A stretch of 64,000 bases of DNA from Candidatus Synechococcus calcipolaris G9 (GTDB taxonomy: Bacteria; Cyanobacteriota; Cyanobacteriia; Thermosynechococcales; Thermosynechococcaceae): assembly GCF_029582805.1 (NCBI RefSeq), contig NZ_JAKKUT010000002.1, positions 892,001 through 956,000 of the forward strand. Direction: 5' to 3'. Position 1 is the first letter of the stretch; every line of letters begins with the position of its first letter. This document shows positions 39,410-46,637 of the stretch, piece after piece. The notes below the pieces were generated by a model. It searched no databases. It saw only the letters and a list, made by a program, of their open reading frames with translations, and was not told the DNA's origin. The position numbers and the translations under genes were made by a program.

Positions 39410-39543
39410 TTACAGACAATACCGATATATTTCCTTGCGATGCAAGACGCGAACGAAGGTAATAATACCTTTGCCTTCTGATAAGCTAACTCGATAATTA
39501 CCAATTTGACCCTGTAAGCCTTGGTGCCCCCATTGAATCGCCC
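39410..39543 (-). pseudogene. C-terminal fragment of a RelE/ParE-like toxin
   Basis: On the minus strand the frame reads AIQWGHQGLQGQIGNYRVSL, then SEGKGIITFVRVLHRKEIYR, YCL and a stop at 39,410. The pattern of a strand, G-N-Y-R, then F-V-R-V-x-H-R-K-E-I-Y is typical of the C-terminal half of RelE-type toxins. The N-terminal half is missing: a stop codon and then the 50-base tRNA-Pro repeat lie just upstream. No antitoxin gene is seen. Confidence 0.6.
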
Positions 39544-39564
39544 TGTAAGTACTTCAAGCTCTAA

Positions 39565-39614
39565 TCGGGATGACAGGATTTGAACCTGCGGCCCCTTCGT
39601 CCCGAACGAAGTGC
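39565..39614 (-). repeat. Distal attachment-site copy: 3' 50 bases of tRNA-Pro
   Basis: These 50 bases are identical to 48,616-48,665, the 3' part of the tRNA-Pro gene from the discriminator through the anticodon loop. The match stops at position 39,615, where the tRNA 5' half would continue. This is the classic mark of a site-specific insertion into a tRNA gene, with the two copies as direct repeats bounding the element. Confidence 0.92.
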
Positions 39615-39755
39615 CATAAAGACATAGAAAGTAGACTAGGCAAGGGATAGGGAGCATTTGCAATAAGGCATGGGGGTTAAAGCGGGGGTAAACTCTGAAT
39701 CCCCACTAAGATGTGGGAGTTTTCTAGGATGGGCAAGAGAATTGATAAGGGTCAC

Positions 39756-39953
39756 TCATGGATCATTCCCTTGGGTCAATGCCTCCTCAAGCTTTGCTTG
39801 CCAATGTGGATCATTAGGTTGCAACTTCAGGCGATGTGGCCGGCTTCGTAATTCCGCATAGACTGCCGTAGCCTGGGGAGTGCCTTTGACTTCCCACAGC
39901 AAGCTAGTGAGTTGCTGGGTTGTCAGTTGGGTTAGGTCAAGAACATTAGACAT
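39756..39953 (-). CDS. Small hypothetical protein of the element
   Basis: A 65-residue protein beginning MSNVLDLTQLTTQQLTSLLW and ending near LEEALTQGNDP. It is soluble, helical and basic in the middle (ELRSRPHRLKL). I do not recognise it. Its ATG overlaps the stop of the upstream 64-residue gene (8 bases), so the three genes from 40,499 downward form an operon. It is the gene closest to the left attachment copy. Confidence 0.6.
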   Translation of the reverse strand: MSNVLDLTQLTTQQLTSLLWEVKGTPQATAVYAELRSRPHRLKLQPNDPHWQAKLEEALTQGNDP

Positions 39954-40140
39954 AGCCGATTTCACCATCTGGGTTAATGAACAAGATTGAGCGAGATCTC
40001 GGGGCATCATTCCGGGTTGTGTAAACGTAAAGGGATTTATCCTCTGGCAACTCCACAAAAACAATGACCGTAGATAATCGAACCAACTGATAGACCACCC
40101 GATAGAACGCTTTTAATTGTTCTAGGGTTGGCTCACTCAT
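39946..40140 (-). CDS. Small hypothetical protein of the element
   Basis: A 64-residue protein (MSEPTLEQLKAFYRVVYQL, VIVFVELPEDKSLYVYT, ILFINPDGEIGYV). A helix followed by three strands gives a compact alpha/beta look, similar in size to small phage or toxin-antitoxin proteins. Function unknown. It overlaps both neighbours: ATGA with the upstream basic-tail gene and 8 bases with the downstream gene. Confidence 0.62.
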   Translation of the reverse strand: MSEPTLEQLKAFYRVVYQLVRLSTVIVFVELPEDKSLYVYTTRNDAPRSRSILFINPDGEIGYV

Positions 40141-40499
40141 GGCTTGGACTCCACAGCGGTCTTCCGCGGTCGCCCACGCTTGCGCTTGGTAGGTTGTTCT
40201 GTCATCTCAGAGGATGGGGAAATATCCGCCGCCGGTGATGGGGTTGTACCTGGATGGGCGATCGCCCTGGATTCCTCCGGTGAGGGTGACATCAATTCTC
40301 GCTGTGCCGCTTCGGTGATGACACGGCGCACCCAGGGGACACGTTCTTTAGGTGGAAGACTGAACACGGCTCGGTCAATGTCTATGGGGAGCTTAATCCC
40401 TAGAACCCTACTGGATAGAGGCTGGGACACTTCACCAAATGCCTTAAACTGCTTTGCCTTGAATTCTGGAGTCTGAACCGGATTAGGATTACCCTTCAT
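40137..40499 (-). CDS. Putative DNA-binding protein with AT-hook-like tail
   Basis: A 120-residue protein. The first 85 residues contain LGIKLPIDIDRAVFSLPPKE and WVRRVITEAAQREL, which looks like a ribbon-helix-helix type segment (a strand, then two helices). The tail is rich in Pro/Ser/Thr and ends KRKRGRPRKT, an AT-hook-like minor-groove motif. It is the first gene of a three-gene operon and faces a divergent intergenic region with four GTTAAC repeats, so autoregulation is plausible. The DNA-binding role is inference. Confidence 0.65.
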   Translation of the reverse strand: MKGNPNPVQTPEFKAKQFKAFGEVSQPLSSRVLGIKLPIDIDRAVFSLPPKERVPWVRRVITEAAQRELMSPSPEESRAIAHPGTTPSPAADISPSSEMTEQPTKRKRGRPRKTAVESKP

Positions 40500-40507
40500 T
40501 TTTCCCT

Positions 40508-40623
40508 GTTAACTCTATACATTGCACTATATCACAGAGTTAACTGGGATAAGTGAAACTTATCTAATTTCGCGGTTAACAGCGTTAATTATTATATAAA
40601 TTTCGTTTCTTTTCTCGGTTAAC
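40508..40623. promoter_or_regulatory. Four GTTAAC-centred repeats in the divergent control region
   Basis: GTTAAC occurs at 40,508-40,513, 40,539-40,544, 40,575-40,580 and 40,618-40,623. The first two, read in opposite directions, give AGAGTTAACWGGG; the fourth is CTCGGTTAACTGGG. A TATACT box (about 40,629-40,634) follows the fourth copy in the rightward direction. The region lies between the leftward regulator operon and the rightward SWIM gene and looks like an operator array. Confidence 0.6.
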
Positions 40624-40702
40624 TGGGTATACTAGAAATTGTAAAGGGAAGGCACCCCACCAAGAGTAACCTTCCCAACACTCAACTAGGAGCTTTTCAA
40701 TT

Positions 40703-41143
40703 ATGACTTCTTTTAATGCACCCAAAGTTACCAAGACCGCCAAAGAGTTAATCTATTCGGTCAGTAATGCCATTCGCATTTTGGGACGCAAGTATCACGC
40801 TCTCAAGGTTGAAGTCTGGTTTAACTGTGTCTATGTTTGGGCAAAGGGTCAAGTTTCCCGATTCGTTTCCAAGAAAGCCTTTACTCAAAAGTTTGTAGAC
40901 TTCCGTAAAGCTGGTTCCGTTGGCTTGGAGGTTGTCAAAGTTCCCTTTGAGACGGGTGAGTACATGATCAAGTCTGCCAGTAAAGACGGTTCCTACTTGG
41001 TTCAATGTTTGACTGATAAGCTCACTTGCACTTGCCAAGACTATCAAGCTCAAGCCGCTGCTATGAATAAGGCTTGCTGTAAGCACTGCTACGCAACATT
41101 AAGTTATCTCGGTTTTGACTCTCTAGCCGCCTATATCGCTTAG
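40703..41143 (+). CDS. SWIM zinc-finger protein of the element
   Basis: A 146-residue protein. The C-terminal segment LTCTCQDYQAQAAAMNKACC followed by KHCYATL fits a SWIM-type zinc finger (C-x-C ... C-x-H/C), used for DNA or protein binding. The first 75 residues contain mostly basic and aromatic strands (FNCVYVWAKGQVSRFVS). ATG start with GGAG upstream (AGGAGC at 40,690). Its exact role is unknown; similar proteins are common on cyanobacterial plasmids and islands. Confidence 0.7.
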   Translation: MTSFNAPKVTKTAKELIYSVSNAIRILGRKYHALKVEVWFNCVYVWAKGQVSRFVSKKAFTQKFVDFRKAGSVGLEVVKVPFETGEYMIKSASKDGSYLVQCLTDKLTCTCQDYQAQAAAMNKACCKHCYATLSYLGFDSLAAYIA

Positions 41144-41205
41144 TTCCCGCGCCCTGGGCATGGCTCTAAACTGCCCTAAATAAACTACCTTTGGAGATGC
41201 AAATC

Positions 41206-41703
41206 ATGCACCCGTTTACTGAACTGGAAATGTATAAAATCAACCTACCAGGGTTGAGCTTTGAGATTGGCACTTGCCACCTAGACCAGTCTCATAAGGT
41301 TGCTAAATGTGACTATGGGTTAATGCCCACCATTGACAATTTAGCTCCGGTCTGGGAGTGGGCAAAGTCACAGGAAGTTTATATCTGTCACTGTTCTGAA
41401 TGGGGTGATAAACACTATCACTCCGCCCGTCGCGTAACGATTGAAGCGGCTTTAGTCCGTTTCCATGGCTATGCCCTTAGTCCGTTTTTATCCACCAAAA
41501 ATGGCTGGGTGTTGTCGTTTTCACCATACAAAATCGACCACAATGACTTGGGTTGCTTGTTGATTTCTGAGAGTGGTGATTGTTTTCTTGACCCGTCTGA
41601 GAACCACCTTAGTGAGTTTCTTTATATCGTCCCACCTAATTACATGGATCAATTTGAGATTGATGATGATGGGGAGGATTTAGAACCAGCGATCGCCCCC
41701 TAA
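41206..41703 (+). CDS. Hypothetical protein of the element
   Basis: A protein of 165 residues starting MHPFTELEMY. The ATG at 41,206 is preceded by GGAG at 9 bases, better than the ATG at 41,197. Cysteines and histidines cluster in the middle (CHLDQSH, CHCSEWGDKHYHS) and could bind a metal. The tail is acidic (DQFEIDDDGEDLEP). I do not recognise the family. It is followed by a clear terminator, so it ends the rightward transcript with the SWIM gene. Confidence 0.6.
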   Translation: MHPFTELEMYKINLPGLSFEIGTCHLDQSHKVAKCDYGLMPTIDNLAPVWEWAKSQEVYICHCSEWGDKHYHSARRVTIEAALVRFHGYALSPFLSTKNGWVLSFSPYKIDHNDLGCLLISESGDCFLDPSENHLSEFLYIVPPNYMDQFEIDDDGEDLEPAIAP

Positions 41704-41718
41704 GACCAAACTGCACCG

Positions 41719-41741
41719 CGCCCCTCCCTTGGGGCGTTTTT
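41719..41741 (+). terminator. Rho-independent terminator after the rightward genes
   Basis: The stem CGCCCC/GGGGCG (41,719-41,724 and 41,731-41,736) has a 6-base loop and is followed by TTTTT. Confidence 0.85.
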
Positions 41742-41746
41742 CATGC

Positions 41747-41780
41747 AAAAAAATCCCCCAAGCGGTTAGAAACTTGGGGG
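41747..41780 (-). terminator. Rho-independent terminator after the leftward genes
   Basis: On the minus strand CCCCCAAG and CTTGGGGG form a stem (41,755-41,762 with 41,773-41,780) followed by an A and a run of seven Ts. It lies directly against the rightward terminator, insulating the two transcripts. Confidence 0.85.
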
Positions 41781-41808
41781 CAAAGGAAGGCACGGAAAAG
41801 AGAATTAT

Positions 41809-42267
41809 CTAATCACATTCTAACTCGATTTCATCCTCATTGAATCGCAAATTTGTTGCAGACAGTAACGCTAACACGTCCGTTTTTGGTTGCCCTTCTA
41901 AACCGTTCAGCAAGTAGGTTAATAGTTCCTTGGTCTGCTTTTCTGCCTCTTTTTCAACGCGAGATTGTAAAGCCCAACGCTGAGGGTATCTGCGCTCTAA
42001 AAACCAGGCTTTCGATTGCCAAGTTGGGTCATCAAGTATGACTCGCAAAGCGTTAGATTCGGATTCGCTTTCAGCCCTTTTTATGCTGTCCCAAAGTTCC
42101 CGATAAACCCCTTCGGTTTCAAGTTTTCCAATCGAAACCTACCTATAAAAAGTCGTGGTAGAAATTCCCGCAGCTTTGCAAGCGGCTTCCCGAAAGTTAC
42201 CCTGTGCGATTGCCACTGAGATCGTTTCAATCATTTTGCGGTTTAGTTTGAGTTGGTTTCCTGGCAT
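41809..42267 (-). pseudogene. Terminase small subunit-like HTH gene interrupted by TAG
   Basis: The frame starts MPGNQLKLNRKMIETISVA, continues through a helix-turn-helix (REAACKAAGISTTTFYR), then meets TAG at 42,139-42,141. The same frame continues without another stop for 109 codons: VSIGKLETEGVYRELWDSI, ESNALRVILDDPTWQSKAWF, LERRYPQRWALQ. Family members carry Trp directly after FYR, so TGG to TAG is the likely change. The HTH and the WFLERRYP-type tail recall phBC6A51/small-terminase-like phage proteins. It may be dead, suppressed or read through. It starts 4 bases after the upstream gene ends. Confidence 0.75.
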
Positions 42268-42271
42268 GGTT

Positions 42272-42661
42272 TTAACTCCTGAATTTAATTTTGCCTTCAC
42301 GGATTTTCTGTGGCGCGCCAATGGGGTCAGCTTTGATGATCTCGTTCAGTTGGTCATGGTGGTAATAGGTCACGCCATCTGAACCCGTTTCACCACCGGA
42401 TTGTTTTTGTTGCTTTTGAAACGGTGAATCAATCAGGTTTGAAGTTTGACGCAATTCAGCGATCGCTGATTTAGCCGGCTTGCCGCCAACAGCAACCAGG
42501 TCGCCCACTCCATCAATTTCAAAATGCCGGTCAACCGCCCTACTCCAGTCTGCAAACTGCTCTGGGTCTCCCCCCATTTCCCGAAAATGGTCTTTCAAAA
42601 GCAGGTTTTTCAGCTTGCTTTTAAGTCGCCGTTCTAACTTGGTTTCGCTTGTTAATTCCAC
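42272..42661 (-). CDS. Hypothetical protein of the element
   Basis: A 129-residue soluble protein, not recognised. The N-terminal part is helical and basic (KLERRLKSKLKNLLLKDHF); the remainder is acidic and polar, with KIREGKIKFRS at the end. It lies directly upstream of the small-terminase-like pseudogene. AGGAG precedes the ATG. Confidence 0.6.
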   Translation of the reverse strand: MELTSETKLERRLKSKLKNLLLKDHFREMGGDPEQFADWSRAVDRHFEIDGVGDLVAVGGKPAKSAIAELRQTSNLIDSPFQKQQKQSGGETGSDGVTYYHHDQLNEIIKADPIGAPQKIREGKIKFRS

Positions 42662-42734
42662 AGGAAAAATCTCCTTTAGATAAGTAAATTATACCTTTGT
42701 TTCATTGAGAGTAGGGAACACTTAGCGATCGCCG

Positions 42735-43016
42735 CTATTCAATCGCGGTGACATTTTGGCGAATCCGATTAATATCACCTTCCATTTGTCCTGACTCAAT
42801 CTCCTGAATCATTTGATTGCCATAGAACTCAACCAACCTTAGATAGGCTTTGCGAGTTAGCAAACTCCCTCCGGCGATCGCCAGACGGCAAATCTCAACC
42901 TGCTCGTAAATCGATTTACCTAGCGGTAGCATCAATGCTGCTCGAATCGATTTTTTACGGTGAGCCTGTACCATTTCCCGCCGCTCGGCGATCGTTTTTC
43001 CAGCAAAATCAAACAT
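42735..43016 (-). CDS. Hypothetical protein of the element
   Basis: A 93-residue helical, soluble protein (ERREMVQAHRKKSIRAALML, YEQVEICRLAIAGGSLL). No motif is recognised. Its start overlaps the stop of the upstream 151-residue gene by one base, so it is in the primase operon. Confidence 0.62.
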   Translation of the reverse strand: MFDFAGKTIAERREMVQAHRKKSIRAALMLPLGKSIYEQVEICRLAIAGGSLLTRKAYLRLVEFYGNQMIQEIESGQMEGDINRIRQNVTAIE

Positions 43017-43471
43017 TATTTATCCTCCAAATAAATGTCTCGTTCAATGATTTGCCGGTCAAGTGAAGCCCACCGGCCACCATCGGATTCCAGTAAATAG
43101 AAGCCGTTATCGCACTGCTCCGCCACAGTCCACCATTCAGGACTATGCCCTAAAGATTCCAGCCAGTGCCGTAGATAGAACCTCGACCCCACAGGGATAG
43201 GGTCAGGTTCATTAGTGTGTGACACTTCTAAAAAATCGTCACATGACGAAGGCTGCATTTCACGATCTTTTTTTCTGGATTTCCCACCCCCTTGTTTTTT
43301 TGGTGTTACCGGTGTTACCGGTGTTACCGATCCTGGAAACCCTTGATATACATAGGTTTCATCGGTAACACCGGTAACACCGATTTTTAATAGGGGGGGG
43401 GAAATGCCGATCAAAGTTTTGTCTTTTGCATTTTCGGCTCCCAAAGTGTCACATACCTTTTCATTCCCCAT
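43016..43471 (-). CDS. Hypothetical protein encoding VTP/VTG repeats
   Basis: A 151-residue protein. Residues 30-60 hold GVTGVTDETYVY and SVTPVTPVTP, produced by a striking inverted and direct DNA repeat (43,302-43,381). The C-terminal half (GSRFYLRHWLESLGHSPEWW) looks folded and may carry the function. It overlaps the end of the primase gene by 11 bases. Function unknown; the repeats may matter as DNA or RNA rather than as protein. Confidence 0.62.
   Translation of the reverse strand: MGNEKVCDTLGAENAKDKTLIGISPPLLKIGVTGVTDETYVYQGFPGSVTPVTPVTPKKQGGGKSRKKDREMQPSSCDDFLEVSHTNEPDPIPVGSRFYLRHWLESLGHSPEWWTVAEQCDNGFYLLESDGGRWASLDRQIIERDIYLEDK
43302..43381. repeat. Tandem GGTGTTACC repeats forming a 21-bp perfect inverted repeat
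   Basis: GGTGTTACC occurs three times head to tail (43,302-43,328) and its complement GGTAACACC twice (43,364-43,381). Positions 43,311-43,331 and 43,361-43,381 are exact reverse complements over 21 bases with a 29-base loop. The structure lies inside a gene right after the primase gene. It could be an origin-type iteron set, a protein site or an RNA hairpin. Confidence 0.75.
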
Positions 43472-46130
43472 CTTGCACCTCCCAGAATGGAGTAAAAGCG
43501 TAGAATCGCTGATTTTTGCCCTCTACCTTCCGCTGCACCGGTGTTTTGTTGGTCGCCTCATCCCATTTCAGCCACCCAAGCGATCGCATTTGCGTGGTTA
43601 GCAGTTTTCGATCAATTCCTTGACAGAATTGGTCACGGTAAACAGACGGGAGGATCAAAATTTCACCGTTGAGCCGGCGATAACCGAGTAAATTGCCGCG
43701 TGGGGTGTCCCCCAGCCTGTTCTCAAGATCAAGTGGGACTAATCCGGTGTGATAGTTTTCCCGCAAAATTGCCTCAACCCGTTCTAGTGCGGCCTTCAGG
43801 TCGTGGCTCCCTAGCCCGCCCCGCAAGTTAAGCCAGGTTTGTAGCAATATTGCTGAGGCTTGGGTAGGCTCACCCTCTGGTATAGGCAATATCCCAAAAC
43901 GGATCGCTAACTCACCCGCTAGGGCAACCACCGCAAACCGCTCGATCGCCCGCCCTACCGCCGGATCAGCCACACCTGACGGGGTTAAAACCTCACGAAT
44001 AGCCCGAAAAGAGTCGCGCAGGTCGTCAAGTCCTTCGGATTCCACCTGAGAAACCAAGACCTCTAGGAAGCTGGTTAGGGCTGTGCCGTGGTGTTGCCGT
44101 GTTGCGGATTTCAGGTGGTTCGCTATACCTGCCCCATCTTTGAAGCCATGCAAGTTCTCAAACACCCCATGCTCACCGGCGATCGCCCCAATATCGATTA
44201 ATCGGATTTCCTGTCCACCCTTGACCGTTAAACTGTGCCCCTTGAGGTATTCGACAAAAGGCATCTCGCCGGTAGACAGAAACAGCGTCCGCCATGTTTT
44301 CGGGGTTTGCTTGCCGCCGGTACGGTTAGCTCGCTGCTTGCCAACACCATTAGCTAGTAGGTAGCTGGCCTGATCCACTACCTTCGGATGGCACTCCTTC
44401 AATTCGTCCAGAACTAGCGTCAGGTCGCTATGCTCTGAGGCGATCGCCTCTAACCCGTTGTCCGTAGCCCGCCAGCTACGGACAACTTTATCAGGATGAC
44501 CCGCAACGCTCGCCGCCACCTGTACCGCTGTGGTTTTGCCGCGTGACGTAGCTCCGTAAAGGTTGAACCCCCCACCTGGAATATCCAGCAATTCCAACAG
44601 CGGGCCTGCAAACGAACTCGATAAAGCAAACGCTAGGCGAGAGTTCCCCGCCGCATATTTGCCCACCTCCACTGCCCAGTTTTCAAGGGTTCCCTTGGGT
44701 TGGTAGGGATGCGTTAAGGGTGGCTCGAAACTCTGAAACCGCAACCGGCGATCGCCAATAGTGACATGAGGCAGTAGAAAAGATTTTTGCTCCTGAACAT
44801 CCGCCCAGCCAGTGGAAGGCATCAGAAGGAATTGCTCTTCAATCCCCGCCCCCAGCCCGTGGAGGTACGTCAGGAGGCGTGTTTTCTCGCCCCGCAAGAA
44901 CGAGTACGATCGCAGTAAAAGTTCGGCTATCACCTCGTTGCCATCACCGGCTAGGCTCCCCCGCCCCATTAGGTAAGTAGCTAGATACCCGTGGATTGTC
45001 TTGAAACTCAGCACCAACGCCGCGCCGTCGCCACTAGGACTTTGGCAATAACCTATTGCCTCTAGGTGGTTGCCGATAAAGTAACGTAGCTCGTGACCGG
45101 GCTGTGAGGTGCGATCCGTGTAGATTAACCCCCGATCCGGATCGGTGGAAAACCCACTTTTAGGGAGTTGCGCCCGTAGCTCCGCCTCGATATCGAGAGG
45201 TTCAAGAAGTCGCTCTATCTCAAACTCAAGAGCCGCTTGGATTTGCTCAACCGACCAACCCGAATAGGTCACTAAATCGTAAATATCGCCCTTGGTAGGG
45301 ATGCCGGGCCAAACCTCAGCCAAATCAAGAACGATTGTTTTAACGTGAACTTTTTCGAGTTGCGTTTTGAGCACCTCCCCCATCTCGCGACCGGTGGCAT
45401 CGTGATCAGGCAAAACCACCGCTAACTTGGACTTGGCGGCTTTTAGGAATAGGGCGATCTGCTTGAGTCCTGCGGTTGTTTTTTCACCGCCCTGATTGCA
45501 GATTGCTACCCCTCCAATGCCGCGCATAGCCTCTACTGACTGTTCACCCGCAACCACAAAAACGACAGAGCCAGGGGTCACCTCGTTTTGCCGATAAATG
45601 GGCCATTTCCCATCACCCTTGCCCCGATCGCTCCACCAGCCTTTAACCCCGTCAGCCACCATTGCTGGAGTGGGTTTAGCCCAGTGCCAGGGACGTATTT
45701 CCTTAGTTTTTTTGGATGCGCCACGACCGTAGGCTAACCGGCGATCGCTCCATTGTTTTCTTACCACCTTGCCCAACGGATCGCCGGTTATCGGGTCGGG
45801 GTAATGGTATTCAATAATCTGTTCCGAGTGTTTTCCGTCTTTGCTACCGGTGGGTTGCCACTGGGGGCCGTCCGATTTTGGCTCCCACTCCAGAGGCAAA
45901 ACGAGATCTGATAAAGTGCGAGGTTCGGCATAACTGCCAGTTTTAGCAAAGATCGGCCGTCCGTCTTTTGCCGTGCCCCGCTGTGAATAGCCTTCTGGCG
46001 GTGCGCTGATGCGATCGCAAATAAAGGCGGTCTCATTAATTAGGTAGCACCAGTCAGTACCACCACAGCCTGGGCAAGGATTATCCTTGTTGGCTTCTCT
46101 GCCCTGGTCGTTTAGATCTGTCTCAAGCAT
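43461..46130 (-). CDS. TOPRIM/DUF927 primase-helicase-like replication protein
   Basis: An 889-residue protein that should replicate the element. An N-terminal zinc finger (CPGCGGTDWCYLINETAFIC) and a TOPRIM-like region (VFVVAGEQSVEAMRG, LAVVLPDHDATGREMGEVLK) suit a primase. The DUF927-type ATPase domain follows at about 450-700 with Walker A GATSRGKTTAVQVAA and Walker B TLVLDELKE. It resembles phage and plasmid DUF927 replication proteins. An SD, GGAGGG, precedes the ATG by 7 bases but sits inside a hairpin. It is the first gene of the leftward operon running to 41,809. Confidence 0.88.
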   Translation of the reverse strand: MLETDLNDQGREANKDNPCPGCGGTDWCYLINETAFICDRISAPPEGYSQRGTAKDGRPIFAKTGSYAEPRTLSDLVLPLEWEPKSDGPQWQPTGSKDGKHSEQIIEYHYPDPITGDPLGKVVRKQWSDRRLAYGRGASKKTKEIRPWHWAKPTPAMVADGVKGWWSDRGKGDGKWPIYRQNEVTPGSVVFVVAGEQSVEAMRGIGGVAICNQGGEKTTAGLKQIALFLKAAKSKLAVVLPDHDATGREMGEVLKTQLEKVHVKTIVLDLAEVWPGIPTKGDIYDLVTYSGWSVEQIQAALEFEIERLLEPLDIEAELRAQLPKSGFSTDPDRGLIYTDRTSQPGHELRYFIGNHLEAIGYCQSPSGDGAALVLSFKTIHGYLATYLMGRGSLAGDGNEVIAELLLRSYSFLRGEKTRLLTYLHGLGAGIEEQFLLMPSTGWADVQEQKSFLLPHVTIGDRRLRFQSFEPPLTHPYQPKGTLENWAVEVGKYAAGNSRLAFALSSSFAGPLLELLDIPGGGFNLYGATSRGKTTAVQVAASVAGHPDKVVRSWRATDNGLEAIASEHSDLTLVLDELKECHPKVVDQASYLLANGVGKQRANRTGGKQTPKTWRTLFLSTGEMPFVEYLKGHSLTVKGGQEIRLIDIGAIAGEHGVFENLHGFKDGAGIANHLKSATRQHHGTALTSFLEVLVSQVESEGLDDLRDSFRAIREVLTPSGVADPAVGRAIERFAVVALAGELAIRFGILPIPEGEPTQASAILLQTWLNLRGGLGSHDLKAALERVEAILRENYHTGLVPLDLENRLGDTPRGNLLGYRRLNGEILILPSVYRDQFCQGIDRKLLTTQMRSLGWLKWDEATNKTPVQRKVEGKNQRFYAFTPFWEVQDGE

Positions 46131-46137
46131 TTAATTT

Positions 46138-46172
46138 CCCTCCAGGGAAGTTTGAAGTTTGTTCCTGGAGGG
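46138..46172 (-). promoter_or_regulatory. Hairpin sequestering the primase ribosome binding site
   Basis: Nine-base perfect arms CCCTCCAGG (46,138-46,146) and CCTGGAGGG (46,164-46,172) flank a 17-base loop. In the leftward mRNA the SD GGAGGG lies in the 3' arm, 7 bases from the ATG, so the fold would hide it. This suggests translational control of replication. Confidence 0.6.
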
Positions 46173-46215
46173 GTAGAATGGAATTGCTATTCGATTCAGC
46201 CCCACCAGGCATTTA

Positions 46216-46254
46216 GAACCCCCGCCCCGCACGGTTGGGGGTTCTCGTTTTTTT
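46216..46254 (+). terminator. Rightward terminator-like hairpin
   Basis: The stem GAACCCCC/GGGGGTTC (46,216-46,223 with 46,237-46,244) has a 13-base loop and is followed by TCG and a run of seven Ts on the plus strand. No rightward gene precedes it, so it may stop antisense transcription or act as the stem of a bidirectional element. Confidence 0.5.
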
Positions 46255-46453
46255 ATCTCTCTAACCAGTTAAGATACTCCTCGACCAATCGCTTGTGATC
46301 TGGCGAATTGAGATCATTTCTAATTAGAAAATCTTGGACTAGGACGCGGTTCCAGAAGATGCTCCGATTTGGCTGTATCCAGTAAATGCCTTTCGGTAAT
46401 TTTCGCCGCAGGTCGGACTGAATTTGCTTTTTTAGTCCAAAATTCCTGGTCAA
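46253..46453 (-). CDS. Small hypothetical protein of the element (possible excisionase-like)
   Basis: A 66-residue basic protein (LPKGIYWIQPNRSIFWNRVL, NSPDHKRLVEEYLNWLER) with a TTG start at 46,453 and no ATG available. Its size, basic charge and position between integrase and primase fit a small regulator or excisionase, but no motif proves it. It could also be a non-coding frame. Confidence 0.45.
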   Translation of the reverse strand: MTRNFGLKKQIQSDLRRKLPKGIYWIQPNRSIFWNRVLVQDFLIRNDLNSPDHKRLVEEYLNWLER

Positions 46454-46637
46454 AAAACTCGAATCGACAAATTGAAATTGGGGGGGGTAGCAGTTGGCAC
46501 AATTTACCTCCTAGGGTTTTCAAGTTTGGGGTTTTGGGGCTTTAGGGGGGGAGAAGCCGTCAGTAAGCTTTTAAGCTTCTTAAGCCTAATCGAATTTTTT
46601 ACAGGCAAACCGAATTTGGGATTAATCGCTAGAAGGC

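Noticed and set aside
39385-39663. A 92-codon minus-strand frame
   Set aside because: It crosses the tRNA-Pro repeat; the RelE-like fragment is in a different frame of the same region.
43302-43381. A CRISPR-like array
   Set aside because: The units are only 9 bases, contiguous, partly inverted and coding; there are no spacers and no cas genes in the window.
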